Origin: Viola odorata
Lineage: Eukaryota > Streptophyta > Magnoliopsida > Malpighiales > Violaceae
Reading direction: 5' to 3'
Assembly (NCBI GenBank): GCA_963691705.1
Contig: OY829537.1
Location: 58,194,304 to 58,258,303 of the forward strand
Length of the DNA stretch: 64,000 nucleotides
Shown here: one piece after another, positions 1 to 12,123 of the stretch
Position numbering within the stretch: the stretch's first letter is position 1
How the letters are laid out: every line of letters starts with the position of its first letter
Made by a program: the position numbers and the translations under genes
The notes under the pieces: generated by a model
The model's input: only the letters and a program-made list of their open reading frames with translations
Told to the model about the DNA's origin: nothing
Database searches by the model: none

Positions 1-75
1 GTCACGTCCGCACATGTTGTCTGTTAGGCGTTGTGAAAGGTCACGTCCCCACATCATGTTGTTAATGTTGTGTCA

Positions 76-113
76 GGTCACGTCCACATATGTCGTCTGA
101 TAATGTTGTGTCT
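76..113 (+). repeat. Type alpha monomer, exemplar (38 bp)
   Basis: Head GGTCACGTCC, then ACATATGTCGTC, tail GATAATGTTGTGTCT. A common 37-bp form has CACAGTCG in place of CACATGTCG, one T fewer. This one-base difference sets the exact HOR lengths. A rare form with GTGTGATAAAG marks the start of HOR units. Confidence 0.95.
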
Positions 114-152
114 GGTCACGCCTGCACATGTCATCTCTTAAGCGTTGTGAAA
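114..152 (+). repeat. Type beta monomer, exemplar (39 bp)
   Basis: Same head, then GCACATGTCATCTC, tail TTAAGCGTTGTGAAA. Subtypes differ in the middle: ATGTTGTCTG (beta), ATGTCATCTC (beta-prime), ATATATCGTCTG with GTTATGAAG (beta-double-prime), and ATGTTGTCAG with GTTGTCAAG directly after the unit-start alpha. Confidence 0.95.
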
Positions 153-189
153 GGTCACGGCCCCACATCGTGTTGTTAATGGTGTGTTT
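153..189 (+). repeat. Type gamma monomer, exemplar (37 bp)
   Basis: Head GGTCACGGCC, then CCACATCGTG, tail TTGTTAATGGTGTGTTT. Gamma is recognised by the C run and CCACATC. Other subtypes have ATCATGTTGTTAATG, ATCATATTTTAAATGC, or the CCCCCACCTCG form that closes every HOR unit. Confidence 0.95.
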
Positions 190-682
190 AGTCACTTCCG
201 CACATGTTGTCTGTTAAGCGTTGTGAAGGGTCACGTCCCCACATCATATTTTAAATGCTGTGTCTGGTCACGTCTGCACAGTCGTCTGATAATATTGTGT
301 CAGGTCACGTCCGCACATGTTGTCTGTTAGGCGTTGTGAAAGGTCACGTCCCCACATCATGTTGTTAATGTTGTGTCAGGTCACGTCCACATATGTCGTC
401 TGATAATGTTGTGTCTGGTAACGTCCGCACATGTCATCTCTTAAGCGTTGTGAAAGGTCACGGCCCCACATCGTGTTGTTAATGTTGTGTCTGGTCACGT
501 CCACACATGTCGTCTGATAATGTTGTGTCTAGTCACGTCCGCATATATCGTCTGTTAAGCGTTATGAAGGGTCACGTCCCCACATCGTGTTTTTAATATT
601 GTGTCTGGTCACGTCCGCACATGTCATCTCTTAAGCGTTGTGAAGGGTCACGCCCCCACCTCGTGTTATTAATGTTGTGTCT

Positions 683-1704
683 GGTCACGTCCGCACAGTC
701 GTGTGATAAAGTTGTGTCTGGTCACGTCCGCACATGTTGTCAGTTAAGCGTTGTCAAGGGTCACGTCCCCACATCGTGTTTTTAATGGTGTGTTTGGTCA
801 CGTCCGCACAGTCGTCTAATAATGTTGTGTCTGGTCACTTCCGCACAGTCGTCTGATAATGTTGTGTCTGGTCACGTCCGCACATGTTGTCTGTTAAGCG
901 TTGTGAAGGGTCACGTCCCCACATCATGTTGTTAATGTTGTGTCAGGTCACGTCCACATATGTCGTCTGATAATGTTGTGTCTGGTCACGTCCGCACATG
1001 TCATCTCTTAAGCGTTGTGAAAGGTCACGGCCCCACATCGTGTTGTTAATGGTGTGTTTGGTCACTTCCGCACATGTCGTCTGATAATGTTATGTCTGCG
1101 CACGTCCGCACATGTTGTCTGTTAAGCGTTGTGAAGGGTCACGTCCCCACATCATATTTTAAATGTTGTGTCTGGTCACGTCTGCACAGTCGTCTGATAA
1201 TATTGTGTCAGGTCACGTCCGCACATGTTGTCTGTTAGGCGTTGTGAAAGGTCACGTCCCCACATCATGTTGTTAATGTTGTGTCAGGTCACGTCCACAT
1301 ATGTCGTCTGATAATGTTGTGTCTGGTCACGCCTGCACATGTCATCTCTTAAGCGTTGTGAAAGGTCACGTCCCCACATCATGTTGTTAATGTTCTGTCA
1401 GGTCACGTCCACATATGTCGTCTGATAATGTTGTGTCTGGTCACGTCCGCACATGTCATCTCTTAAGCGTTGTGAAAGGTCACGGCCCCACATTGTGTTG
1501 TTAATGTTGTGTCTGGTCACGTCCACACATGTCGTCTGATAATGTTGTGTCTGGTCACGTCCGCATATATCGTCTGTTAAGCGTTATGAAGGGTCACGTC
1601 CCCACATCGTGTTTTTAATATTGTGTCTGGTCACATCCGCACATGTCATCTCTTAAGCGTTGTGAAGGGTCACGCCCCCACCTCGTGTTATTAATGTTGT
1701 GTCT
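683..1704 (+). repeat. HOR unit A, 27-mer (1022 bp), left subtype
   Basis: Starts at the CACAGTCGTGTGATAAAG alpha. Carries the left-subtype markers CACATTGTG (near 1493) and GGTCACATCC (near 1631). Same subtype as the copies starting at 9891, 12124, 14357 and 19542. Confidence 0.9.
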
Positions 1705-2915
1705 GGTCACGTCCGCATAGTCGTGTGATAAAGTTGTGTCTGGTCACGTCCGCACATGTTGTCAGTTAAGCGTTGTCAAGGGTCACGTCCCCACATCGTG
1801 TTTTTAATGGTGTGTTTGGTCACGTCCGCACAGTCGTCTGATAATGTTGTGTCTGGTCACCTCCGCACAGTCGTCTGATAATGTTGTGTCTGGTCACGTC
1901 CGCACATGTTCTCTGTTAAGCGTTGTGAAGGGTCACGTCCCCACATCATGTTGTTAATGTTGTGTCAGGTCACGTCCACATATGTCGTCTGATAATGTTG
2001 TGTCTGGTCACGTCCGCACATGTCATATCTTAAGCGTTGTGAAAGGTCACGGCCCCACATCGTGTTGTTAATGGTGTGTTTGGTCACTTCCGCACATGTC
2101 GTCTGATAATGTTATGTCTGCTCACGTCCGCACATGTTGTCTGTTAAACGTTGTGAAGGGTCACGTCCCCACATCATATTTTAAATGCTGTGTCTGGTCA
2201 CGTCTGCATAGTCGTCTGATAATATTGTGTCAGGTCACGTCCTCACATGTTGTCTGTTAGGCGTTGTGAAAGGTCACGTCACCACATCATGTTGTTAATG
2301 TTGTGTCAGGTCACGTCCACATATGTCGTCTGATAATGTTGTGTCTGGTCACGCCTGCACATGTCATCTCTTAAGCGTTGTGAAAGGTCACGGCCCCACA
2401 TCGTGTTGTTAATGGTGTGTTTAGTCACTTCCGCACATGTTGTCTGTTAAGCGTTGTGAAGGGTCACGTCCCCACATCATATTTTAAATGCTGTGTCTGG
2501 TCACGTCTGCACAGTCGTCTGATAATATTGTGTCAGGTCACGTCCGCACATGTTGTCTGTTAGGCGTTGTGAAAGGTCACGTCCCCACATCATGTTGTTA
2601 ATGTTGTGTCAGGTCACGTCCACATATGTCGTCTGATAATGTTGTGTCTGGTCACGTCCGCACATGTCATCTCTTAAGCGTTGTGAAAGGTCACGGCCCC
2701 ACATCGTGTTGTTAATGTTGTGTCTGGTCACGTCCACACATGTCGTCTGATAATGTTGTGTCTAGTCACGTCCGCATATATCGTCTCTTAAGCGTTATGA
2801 AGGGTCACGTCCCCACATCGTGTTTTTAATATTGTGTCTGGTCACGTCCGCACATGTCATCTCTTAAGCGTTGTGAAGGGTCACGCCCCCACCTCGTGTT
2901 ATTAATGTTGTGTCT
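1705..2915 (+). repeat. HOR unit B, 32-mer (1211 bp)
   Basis: Starts with the CATAG form of the marker alpha. It differs from A by an extra five monomers (beta, gamma, alpha, beta, gamma; 189 bp) in its middle. Carries TCCTCACATG (near 2240) and GTCACCACATC (near 2278), a variant pair also seen in the B units at 10913, 13146 and 18331. Confidence 0.88.
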
Positions 2916-4126
2916 GGTCACGTCCGCACAGTCGTGTGATAAAGTTGTGTCTGGTCACGTCCGCACATGTTGTCAGTTAAGCGTTGTCAAGGGTCACGTC
3001 CCCACATCGTGTTTTTAATGGTGTGTTTGGTCACGTCCGCACAGTCGTCTAATAATGTTGTGTCTGGTCACTTCCGCACAGTCGTCTGATAATGTTGTGT
3101 CTGGTCACGTCCGCACATGTTGTCTGTTAAGCGTTGTGAAGGGTCACGTCCCCACATCATGTTGTTAATGTTGTGTCAGGTCACGTCCACATATGTCGTC
3201 TGATAATGTTGTGTCTGGTCACGTCCGCACATGTCATCTCTTAAGCGTTGTGAAAGGTCACGGCCCCACATCGTGTTGTTAATGGTGTGTTTGGTCACTT
3301 CCGCACATGTCGTCTGATAATGTTATGTCTGCGCACGTCCGCACATGTTGTCTGTTAAGCGTTGTGAAGGGTCACGTCCCCACATCATATTTTAAATGTT
3401 GTGTCTGGTCACGTCTGCACAGTCGTCTGATAATATTGTGTCAGGTCACGTCCGCACATGTTGTCTGTTAGGCGTTGTGAAAGGTCACGTCCCCACATCA
3501 TGTTGTTAATGTTGTGTCAGGTCACGTCCACATATGTCGTCTGATAATGTTGTGTCTGGTCACGCCTGCACATGTCATCTCTTAAGCGTTGTGAAAGGTC
3601 ACGGCCCCACATCGTGTTGTTAATGGTGTGTTTAGTCACTTCCGCACATGTTGTCTGTTAAGCGTTGTGAAGGGTCACGTCCCCACATCATATTTTAAAT
3701 GCTGTGTCTGGTCACGTCTGCACAGTCGTCTGATAATATTGTGTCAGGTCACGTCCGCACATGTTGTCTGTTAGGCGTTGTGAAAGGTCACGTCCCCACA
3801 TCATGTTGTTAATGTTGTGTCAGGTCACGTCCACATATGTCGTCTGATAATGTTGTGTCTGGTCACGTCCGCACATGTCATCTCTTAAGCGTTGTGAAAG
3901 GTCATGGCCCCACATCGTGTTGTTAATGTTGTGTCTGGTCACGTCCACACATGTCGTCTGATAATGTTGTGTCTAGTCACGTCCGCATATATCGTCTCTT
4001 AAGCGTTATGAAGGGTCACGTCCCCACATCGTGTTTTTAATATTGTGTCTGGTCACGTCCGCACATGTCATCTCTTAAGCGTTGTGAAGGGTCACGCCCC
4101 CACCTCGTGTTATTAATGTTGTGTCT
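2916..4126 (+). repeat. HOR unit B, second adjacent copy (1211 bp)
   Basis: Starts with the CACAG marker, so two B-length units lie side by side. Sequence follows the 1-1369 pattern (offset 2233) up to about 3602, then follows 2391 onward (offset 1211). The switch marks an exchange point inside a gamma monomer. C-to-T at 3905 is private. Confidence 0.85.
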
Positions 4127-4818
4127 GGTCACGTCCGCACAGTCGTGTGATAAAGTTGTGTCTGGTCACGTCCGCACATGTTGTCAGTTAAGCGTTGTCA
4201 AGGGTCACGTCCCCACATCGTGTTTTTAATGGTGTGTTTGGTCACGTCCGCACAGTCGTCTGATAATGTTGTGTCTGGTCACTTCCGCACAGTCGTCTGA
4301 TAATGTTGTGTCTGGTCACGTCCGCACATGTTCTCTTTTAAGCGTTGTGAAGGGTCACGTCCCCACATCATGTTGTTAATGTTGTGTCAGGTCACGTCCA
4401 CATATGTCGTCTGATAATGTTATGTCTGGTCACGCCTGCAAATGTCATCTCTTAAGCGTTGTGAAAGGTCACGGCCCCACATCGTGTTGTTAATGTTGTG
4501 TCTGGTCACGTCCACACATGTCGTCTGATAATGTTGTGTCTGGTCACGTCCGCATATATCGTCTGTTAAGCGTTATGAAGGGTCACGTCCCCACATCATG
4601 TTTTTAATATTGTGTTTGGTCAGGTCCGCACAGTCGTCTGATAATGTTGTGTCTGGTCACGTCCGCACATGTTGTCTGTTAAGCGTTGTGAAGGGTCACG
4701 TCCCCACATCATGTTGTTAATGTTGTGTCAGGTCACGTCCACATATGTCGTCTGATAATGTTGTGTCTGGTCACGTCCGCACATGTCATCCCTTAAGCGT
4801 TGTGATAAAGTTGTGTCT
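4127..4818 (+). repeat. Irregular HOR unit (692 bp) ending in a 50-bp hybrid
   Basis: Eighteen monomers sum exactly to 692 only if the last (4769-4818) is taken as 50 bp. The order resembles a C unit missing its middle. It includes GGTCAGGTCC near 4618 and a GCAAATG beta near 4439. Confidence 0.85.
4769..4818 (+). repeat. Out-of-register hybrid monomer (50 bp)
   Basis: Begins as a beta monomer through TTAAGCGTTGTGA and continues as the unit-start alpha tail TAAAGTTGTGTCT. The shared bases at the join are TGTGA. It is 11-13 bp longer than any normal monomer and is immediately followed by a normal unit-start alpha at 4819. Confidence 0.9.
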
Positions 4819-5726
4819 GGTCACGTCCGCACAGTCGTGTGATAAAGTTGTGTCTGGTCACGTCCACACATGTTGTCAGTTAAGCGTTGTCAAGGGTCAC
4901 GTCCCCACATCGTATTTTTAATGGTGTGTTTGGTCACGTCCGCACAGTCGTCTAATAATGTTGTGTCTGGTCACTTCCGCACAGTCGTCTGATAATGTTG
5001 TGTCTGGTCACGTCCGCACATGTCATCTCTTAAGCGTTGTGAAAGGTCACGGCCCCACATCGTGTTGTTAATGGTGTGTTTGGTCACTTCCGCACATGTC
5101 GTCTGATAATGTTATGTCTGCGCACGTCCGCACATGTTGTCTGTTAAGCGTTGTGAAGGGTCACGTCCCCACATCATATTTTAAATGTTGTGTCTGGTCA
5201 CGTCTGCACAGTCGTCTGATAATATTGTGTCAGGTCACGTCCGCACATGTTGTCTGTTAGGCGTTGTGAAAGGTCACGTCCCCACATCATGTTGTTAATG
5301 TTGTGTCAGGTCACGTCCACATATGTCGTCTGATAATGTTGTGTCTGGTCACGCCTGCACATGTCATCCCTTAAGAGTTGTGAAAGGTCACGTCCCCACA
5401 TCATGTTGTTAATGTTCTGTCAGGTCACGTCCACATATGTCGTCTGATAATGTTGTGTCTGGTCACGTCCGCACATGTCATCTCTTAAGCGTTGTGAAAG
5501 GTCACGGCCCCACATCGTGTTGTTAATGTTGTGTCTGGTCACGTCCACACATGTCGTCTGATAATGTTGTGTCTGGTCACGTCCGCATATATCGTCTGTT
5601 AAGCGTTATGAAGGGTCACGTCCCCACATCGTGTTTTTAATATTGTGTCTGGTCACGTCCGCACATGTCATCTCTTAAGCGTTGTGAAGGGTCACGCCCC
5701 CACCTCGTGTTATTAATGTTGTGTCT
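4819..5726 (+). repeat. HOR unit A lacking one trimer (908 bp)
   Basis: After the paired alphas, beta-prime follows directly (near 5006). Beta, gamma and alpha (39+37+38 = 114 bp) are missing, giving 1022-114 = 908. Has neither left nor right A-subtype marker (CACGGCCCCACATCG and GGTCACGTCC at those sites), so it may keep the ancestral state. TTAAGAGTTG near 5372 is shared with 8022. Confidence 0.88.
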
Positions 5727-7544
5727 GGTCACGTCCGCATAGTCGTGTGATAAAGTTGTGTCTGGTCACGTCCGCACATGTTGTCAGTTAAGCGTTGTCA
5801 AGGGTCACGTCCCCACATCGTGTTTTTAATGGTGTGTTTGGTCACGTCCGCACAGTCGTCTGATAATGTTGTGTCTGGTCACTTCCGCACAGTCGTCTGA
5901 TAATGTTGTGTCTGGTCACGTCCGCACATGTTCTCTTTTAAGCGTTGTGAAGGGTCACGTCCCCACATCATGTTGTTAATGTTGTGTCAGGTCACGTCCA
6001 CATATGTCGTCTGATAATGTTTTGTCTGGTCACGTCCGCACATGTCATATCTTAAGCGTTGTGAAAGGTCACGGCCCCACATCGTGTTGTTAATGGTGTG
6101 TTTGGTCACTTCCGCACATGTCGTCTGATAATGTTATGTCTGCTCACGTCCGCACATGTTGTCTGTTAAGCGTTGTGAAGGGTCACGTCCCCACATTATA
6201 TTTTAAATGCTGTGTCTGGTCACGTCTGCACAGTCGTCTGATAATATTGTGTCAGGTCACGTCCGCACATGTTGTCTGTTAGGCGTTGTGAAAGGTCACG
6301 TCACCACATCATGTTGTTAATGTTGTGTCAGGTCACGTCCACATATGTCGTCTGATAATGTTGTGTCTGGTCACGCCTGCACATGTCATCTCTTAAGCGT
6401 TGTGAAAGGTCACGGCCCCACATCGTGTTGTTAATGGTGTGTTTAGTCACTTCCGCACATGTTGTCTGTTAATCGTTGTGAAGGGTCACGTCCCCACATC
6501 ATATTTTAAATGCTGTGTCTGGTCACGTCTGCACAGTTTTCTGATAATATTGTGTCAGGTCACGTCCGCACATGTTGTCTGTTAGGCGTTGTGAAAGGTC
6601 ACGTCCCCACATCATGTTGTTAATGTTGTGTCAGGTCACGTCCACATATGTCGTCTGATAATGTTGTGTCTGGTCACGCCTGCACATGTCATCTCTTAAG
6701 CGTTGTGAAAGGTCACGGCCCCACATCGTGTTGTTAATGGTGTGTTTAGTCACTTCCGCACATGTTGTCTGTTAAGCGTTGTGAAGGGTCACGTCCCCAC
6801 ATCATATTTTAAATGCTGTGTCTGGTCACGTCTGCACAGTCGTCTGATAATATTGTGTCAGGTCACGCCCGCACATGTTGTCTGTTAGGCGTTGTGAAAG
6901 GTCACGTCCCCACATCATGTTGTTAATGTTGTGTCAGGTCACGTCCACATATGTCGTCTGATAATGTTGTGTCTGGTCACGCCTGCAAATGTCATCTCTT
7001 AAGCGTTGTGAAAGGTCACGGCCCCACATCGTGTTGTTAATGTTGTGTCTGGTCACGTCCACACATGTCGTCTGATAATGTTGTGTCTGGTCACGTCCGT
7101 ATATATCGTCTGTTAAGCGTTATGAAGGGTCACGTCCCCACATCATGTTTTTAATATTGTGTTTGGTCACGTCCGCACATGTTGTCTGTTAAGCGTTGTG
7201 AAGGGTCACGTCCCCACATCATGTTGTTAATGTTGTGTCAGGTCACGTCCACATATGTCGTCTGATAATGTTGTGTCTGGTCACGTCCGCACATGTCATC
7301 TCTTAAGCGTTGTGAAAGGTCACGGCCCCACATCGTGTTGTTAATGTTGTGTCTGGTCACGTCCACACATGTCGTCTGATAATGTTGTGTCTAGTCACGT
7401 CCGCATATATCGTCTGTTAAGCGTTATGAAGGGTCACGTCCCCACATCGTGTTTTTAATATTGTGTCTGGTCACGTCCGCACATGTCATCTCTTAAGCGT
7501 TGTGAAGGGTCACGCCCCCACCTCGTGTTATTAATGTTGTGTCT
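5727..7544 (+). repeat. HOR unit C lacking one alpha (1818 bp)
   Basis: Length is C minus 37. Near 7163-7180 the ATGTTTTTAATATTG gamma is followed directly by beta, where full C units have a 37-bp alpha. The first ~1240 bases match 8377 onward at offset 2650, including the private GATAATGTTTTGTCTGG at 6012 and 8662. Confidence 0.87.
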
Positions 7545-8376
7545 GGTCACGTCCGCACAGTCGTGTGATAAAGTTGTGTCTGGTCACGTCCGCACATGTT
7601 GTCAGTTAAGCGTTGTCAAGGGTCACGTCCCCACATCGTGTTTTTAATGGTGTGTTTGGTCACGTCCGCACAGTCGTCTAATAATGTTGTGTCTGGTCAC
7701 TTCCGCACAGTCGTCTGATAATGTTGTGTCTGGTCACGTCCGCACATGTCGTCTGATAATGTTATGTCTGCGCACGTCCGCACATGTTGTCTGTTAAGCG
7801 TTGTGAAGGGTCACGTCCCCACATCATATTTTAAATGTTGTGTCTGGTCACGTCTGCACAGTCGTCTGATAATATTGTGTCAGGTCACGTCCGCACATGT
7901 TGTCTGTTAGGCGTTGTGAAAGGTCACATCCCCACATCATGTTGTTAATGTTGTGTCAGGTCACGTCCACATATGTCGTCTGATAATGTTGTGTCTGGTC
8001 ACGCCTGCACATGTCATCCCTTAAGAGTTGTGAAAGGTCACGTCCCCACATCATGTTGTTAATGTTCTGTCAGGTCACGTCCACATATGTCGTCTGATAG
8101 TGTTGTGTCTGGTCACGTCCGCACATGTCATCTCTTAAGCGTTGTGAAAGGTCACGGCCCCACATCGTGTTGTTAATGTTGTGTCTGGTCACGTCCACAC
8201 ATGTCGTCTGATAATGTTGTGTCTGGTCACGTCCGCATATATCGTCTGTTAAGCGTTATGAAGGGTCACGTCCCCACATCGTGTTTTTAATATTGTGTCT
8301 GGTCACGTCCGCACATGTCATCTCTTAAGCGTTGTGAAGGGTCACGCCCCCACCTCGTGTTATTAATGTTGTGTCT
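7545..8376 (+). repeat. HOR unit A lacking five monomers (832 bp)
   Basis: Three alpha monomers in a row near 7661-7770 show an alpha-by-alpha exchange that removed beta-gamma-alpha-beta-gamma (190 bp): 1022-190 = 832. Otherwise it continues as an A unit with TTAAGAGTTG near 8022. Confidence 0.88.
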
Positions 8377-9890
8377 GGTCACGTCCGCATAGTCGTGTGA
8401 TAAAGTTGTGTCTGGTCACGTCCGCACATGTTGTCAGTTAAGCGTTGTCAAGGGTCACGTCCCCACATCGTGTTTTTAATGGTGTGTTTGGTCACGTCCG
8501 CACAGTCGTCTGATAATGTTGTGTCTGGTCACTTCCGCACAGTCGTCTGATAATGTTGTGTCTAGTCACGTCCGCACATGTTCTCTGTTAAGCGTTGTGA
8601 AGGGTCACGTCCCCACATCATGTTGTTAATGTTGTGTCAGGTCACGTCCACATATGTCGTCTGATAATGTTTTGTCTGGTCACGTCCGCACATGTCATAT
8701 CTTAAGCGTTGTGAAAGGTCACGGCCCCACATCGTGTTGTTAATGGTGTGTTTGGTCACTTCCGCACATGTCGTCTGCTAATGTTATGTCTGCTCACGTC
8801 CGCACATGTTGTCTGTTAAGCGTTGTGAAGGGTCACGTCCCCACATTATATTTTAAATGCTGTGTCTGGTCACGTCTGCACAGTCGTCTGATAATATTGT
8901 GTCAGGTCACGTCCGCACATGTTGTCTGTTAGGCGTTGTGAAAGGTCACGTCACCACATCATGTTGTTAATGTTGTGTCAGGTCACGTCCACATATGTCG
9001 TCTGATAATGTTGTGTCTGGTCACGCCTGCACATGTCATCTCTTAAGCGTTGTGAAAGGTCACGGCCCCACATCGTGTTGTTAATGGTGTGTTTAGTCAC
9101 TTCCGCACATGTTGTCTGTTAATCGTTGTGAAGGGTCACGTCCCCACATCATATTTTAAATGCTGTGTCTGGTCACGTCTGCACAGTTTTCTGATAATAT
9201 TGTGTCAGGTCACGTCCGCACATGTTGTCTGTTAGGCGTTGTGAAAGGTCACGTCCCCACATCATGTTGTTAATGTTGTGTCAGGTCACGTCCACATATG
9301 TCGTCTGATAATGTTGTGTCTGGTCACGCCTGCACATGTCATCTCTTAAGCGTTGTGAAAGGTCACGGCCCCACATCGTGTTGTTAATGGTGTGTTTAGT
9401 CACTTCCGCACATGTTGTCTGTTAAGCGTTGTGAAGGGTCACGTCCCCACATCATATTTTAAATGCTGTGTCTGGTCACGTCTGCACAGTCGTCTGATAA
9501 TATTGTGTCAGGTCACGTCCGCACATGTTGTCTGTTAGGCGTTGTGAAAGGTCACGTCCCCACATCATGTTGTTAATGTTGTGTCAGGTCACGTCCACAT
9601 ATGTCGTCTGATAATGTTGTGTCTGGTCACGTCCGCACATGTCATCTCTTAAGCGTTGTGAAAGGTCACGGCCCCACATCGTGTTGTTAATGTTGTGTCT
9701 GGTCACGTCCACACATGTCGTCTGATAATGTTGTGTCTAGTCACGTCCGCATATATCGTCTGTTAAGCGTTATGAAGGGTCACGTCCCCACATCGTGTTT
9801 TTAATATTGTGTCTGGTCACGTCCGCACATGTCATCTCTTAAGCGTTGTGAAGGGTCACGCCCCCACCTCGTGTTATTAATGTTGTGTCT
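8377..9890 (+). repeat. HOR unit D, 40-mer (1514 bp)
   Basis: Equals B plus eight monomers (303 bp), or C minus nine monomers (341 bp). Contains the GCACAGTTTTCTG alpha near 9181. The last ~680 bases are the homologue of window positions 1-682. Confidence 0.87.
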
Positions 9891-10912
9891 GGTCACGTCC
9901 GCACAGTCGTGTGATAAAGTTGTGTCTGGTCACGTCCGCACATGTTGTCAGTTAAGCGTTGTCAAGGGTCACGTCCCCACATCGTGTTTTTAATGGTGTG
10001 TTTGGTCACGTCCGCACAGTCGTCTAATAATGTTGTGTCTGGTCACTTCCGCACAGTCGTCTGATAATGTTGTGTCTGGTCACGTCCGCACATGTTGTCT
10101 GTTAAGCGTTGTGAAGGGTCACGTCCCCACATCATGTTGTTAATGTTGTGTCAGGTCACGTCCACATATGTCGTCTGATAATGTTGTGTCTGGTCACGTC
10201 CGCACATGTCATCTCTTAAGCGTTGTGAAAGGTCACGGCCCCACATCGTGTTGTTAATGGTGTGTTTGGTCACTTCCGCACATGTCGTCTGATAATGTTA
10301 TGTCTGCGCACGTCCGCACATGTTGTCTGTTAAGCGTTGTGAAGGGTCACGTCCCCACATCATATTTTAAATGTTGTGTCTGGTCACGTCTGCACAGTCG
10401 TCTGATAATATTGTGTCAGGTCACGTCCGCACATGTTGTCTGTTAGGCGTTGTGAAAGGTCACGTCCCCACATCATGTTGTTAATGTTGTGTCAGGTCAC
10501 GTCCACATATGTCGTCTGATAATGTTGTGTCTGGTCACGCCTGCACATGTCATCTCTTAAGCGTTGTGAAAGGTCACGTCCCCACATCATGTTGTTAATG
10601 TTCTGTCAGGTCACGTCCACATATGTCGTCTGATAATGTTGTGTCTGGTCACGTCCGCACATGTCATCTCTTAAGCGTTGTGAAAGGTCACGGCCCCACA
10701 TTGTGTTGTTAATGTTGTGTCTGGTCACGTCCACACATGTCGTCTGATAATGTTGTGTCTGGTCACGTCCGCATATATCGTCTGTTAAGCGTTATGAAGG
10801 GTCACGTCCCCACATCGTGTTTTTAATATTGTGTCTGGTCACATCCGCACATGTCATCTCTTAAGCGTTGTGAAGGGTCACGCCCCCACCTCGTGTTATT
10901 AATGTTGTGTCT
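9891..10912 (+). repeat. HOR unit A, left subtype (1022 bp)
   Basis: First A of the regular A-B zone. It matches 683-1704 at offset 9208, including CACATTGTG (near 10701) and GGTCACATCC (near 10839). Confidence 0.9.
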
Positions 10913-12123
10913 GGTCACGTCCGCATAGTCGTGTGATAAAGTTGTGTCTGGTCACGTCCGCACATGTTGTCAGTTAAGCGTTGTCAAGGGTCACGTCCCC
11001 ACATCGTGTTTTTAATGGTGTGTTTGGTCACGTCCGCACAGTCGTCTGATAATGTTGTGTCTGGTCACCTCCGCACAGTCGTCTGATAATGTTGTGTCTG
11101 GTCACGTCCGCACATGTTCTCTGTTAAGCGTTGTGAAGGGTCACGTCCCCACATCATGTTGTTAATGTTGTGTCAGGTCACGTCCACATATGTCGTCTGA
11201 TAATGTTGTGTCTGGTCACGTCCGCACATGTCATATCTTAAGCGTTGTGAAAGGTCACGGCCCCACATCGTGTTGTTAATGGTGTGTTTGGTCACTTCCG
11301 CACATGTCGTCTGATAATGTTATGTCTGCTCACGTCCGCACATGTTGTCTGTTAAACGTTGTGAAGGGTCACGTCCCCACATCATATTTTAAATGCTGTG
11401 TCTGGTCACGTCTGCATAGTCGTCTGATAATATTGTGTCAGGTCACGTCCTCACATGTTGTCTGTTAGGCGTTGTGAAAGGTCACGTCACCACATCATGT
11501 TGTTAATGTTGTGTCAGGTCACGTCCACATATGTCGTCTGATAATGTTGTGTCTGGTCACGCCTGCACATGTCATCTCTTAAGCGTTGTGAAAGGTCACG
11601 GCCCCACATCGTGTTGTTAATGGTGTGTTTAGTCACTTCCGCACATGTTGTCTGTTAAGCGTTGTGAAGGGTCACGTCCCCACATCATATTTTAAATGCT
11701 GTGTCTGGTCACGTCTGCACAGTCGTCTGATAATATTGTGTCAGGTCACGTCCGCACATGTTGTCTGTTAGGCGTTGTGAAAGGTCACGTCCCCACATCA
11801 TGTTGTTAATGTTGTGTCAGGTCACGTCCACATATGTCGTCTGATAATGTTGTGTCTGGTCACGTCCGCACATGTCATCTCTTAAGCGTTGTGAAAGGTC
11901 ACGGCCCCACATCGTGTTGTTAATGTTGTGTCTGGTCACGTCCACACATGTCGTCTGATAATGTTGTGTCTAGTCACGTCCGCATATATCGTCTCTTAAG
12001 CGTTATGAAGGGTCACGTCCCCACATCGTGTTTTTAATATTGTGTCTGGTCACGTCCGCACATGTCATCTCTTAAGCGTTGTGAAGGGTCACGCCCCCAC
12101 CTCGTGTTATTAATGTTGTGTCT
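10913..12123 (+). repeat. HOR unit B (1211 bp), worked decomposition
   Basis: Read in full: 10 alpha (375 bp), 11 beta (429 bp) and 11 gamma (407 bp) sum to 1211. Order in modules: abg, aabg, abg, abg, abg, abg, bg, abg, abg, abg, bg. TTAAACG near 11353 is shared with 2145-2151. Confidence 0.92.

Larger units (their letters stand above)
1..682 (+). repeat. Partial HOR unit, 3' part of a B-like unit
   Basis: Eighteen monomers whose lengths sum exactly to 682 (first monomer one base short). Their order matches the end of a B unit and closes with the CCCCCACCTCG gamma. It is nearly identical to 9209-9890 (offset 9208). A private C-to-A at 420 gives GGTAACG in a beta head. Confidence 0.9.

Noticed and set aside
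4141..4820. Two close GTGTGATAAAG-like tails as a true short HOR unit
   Set aside because: The first tail (4802-4818) belongs to the 50-bp hybrid monomer and lacks the normal CACAGTC context; only the one at 4837 is a real unit start.
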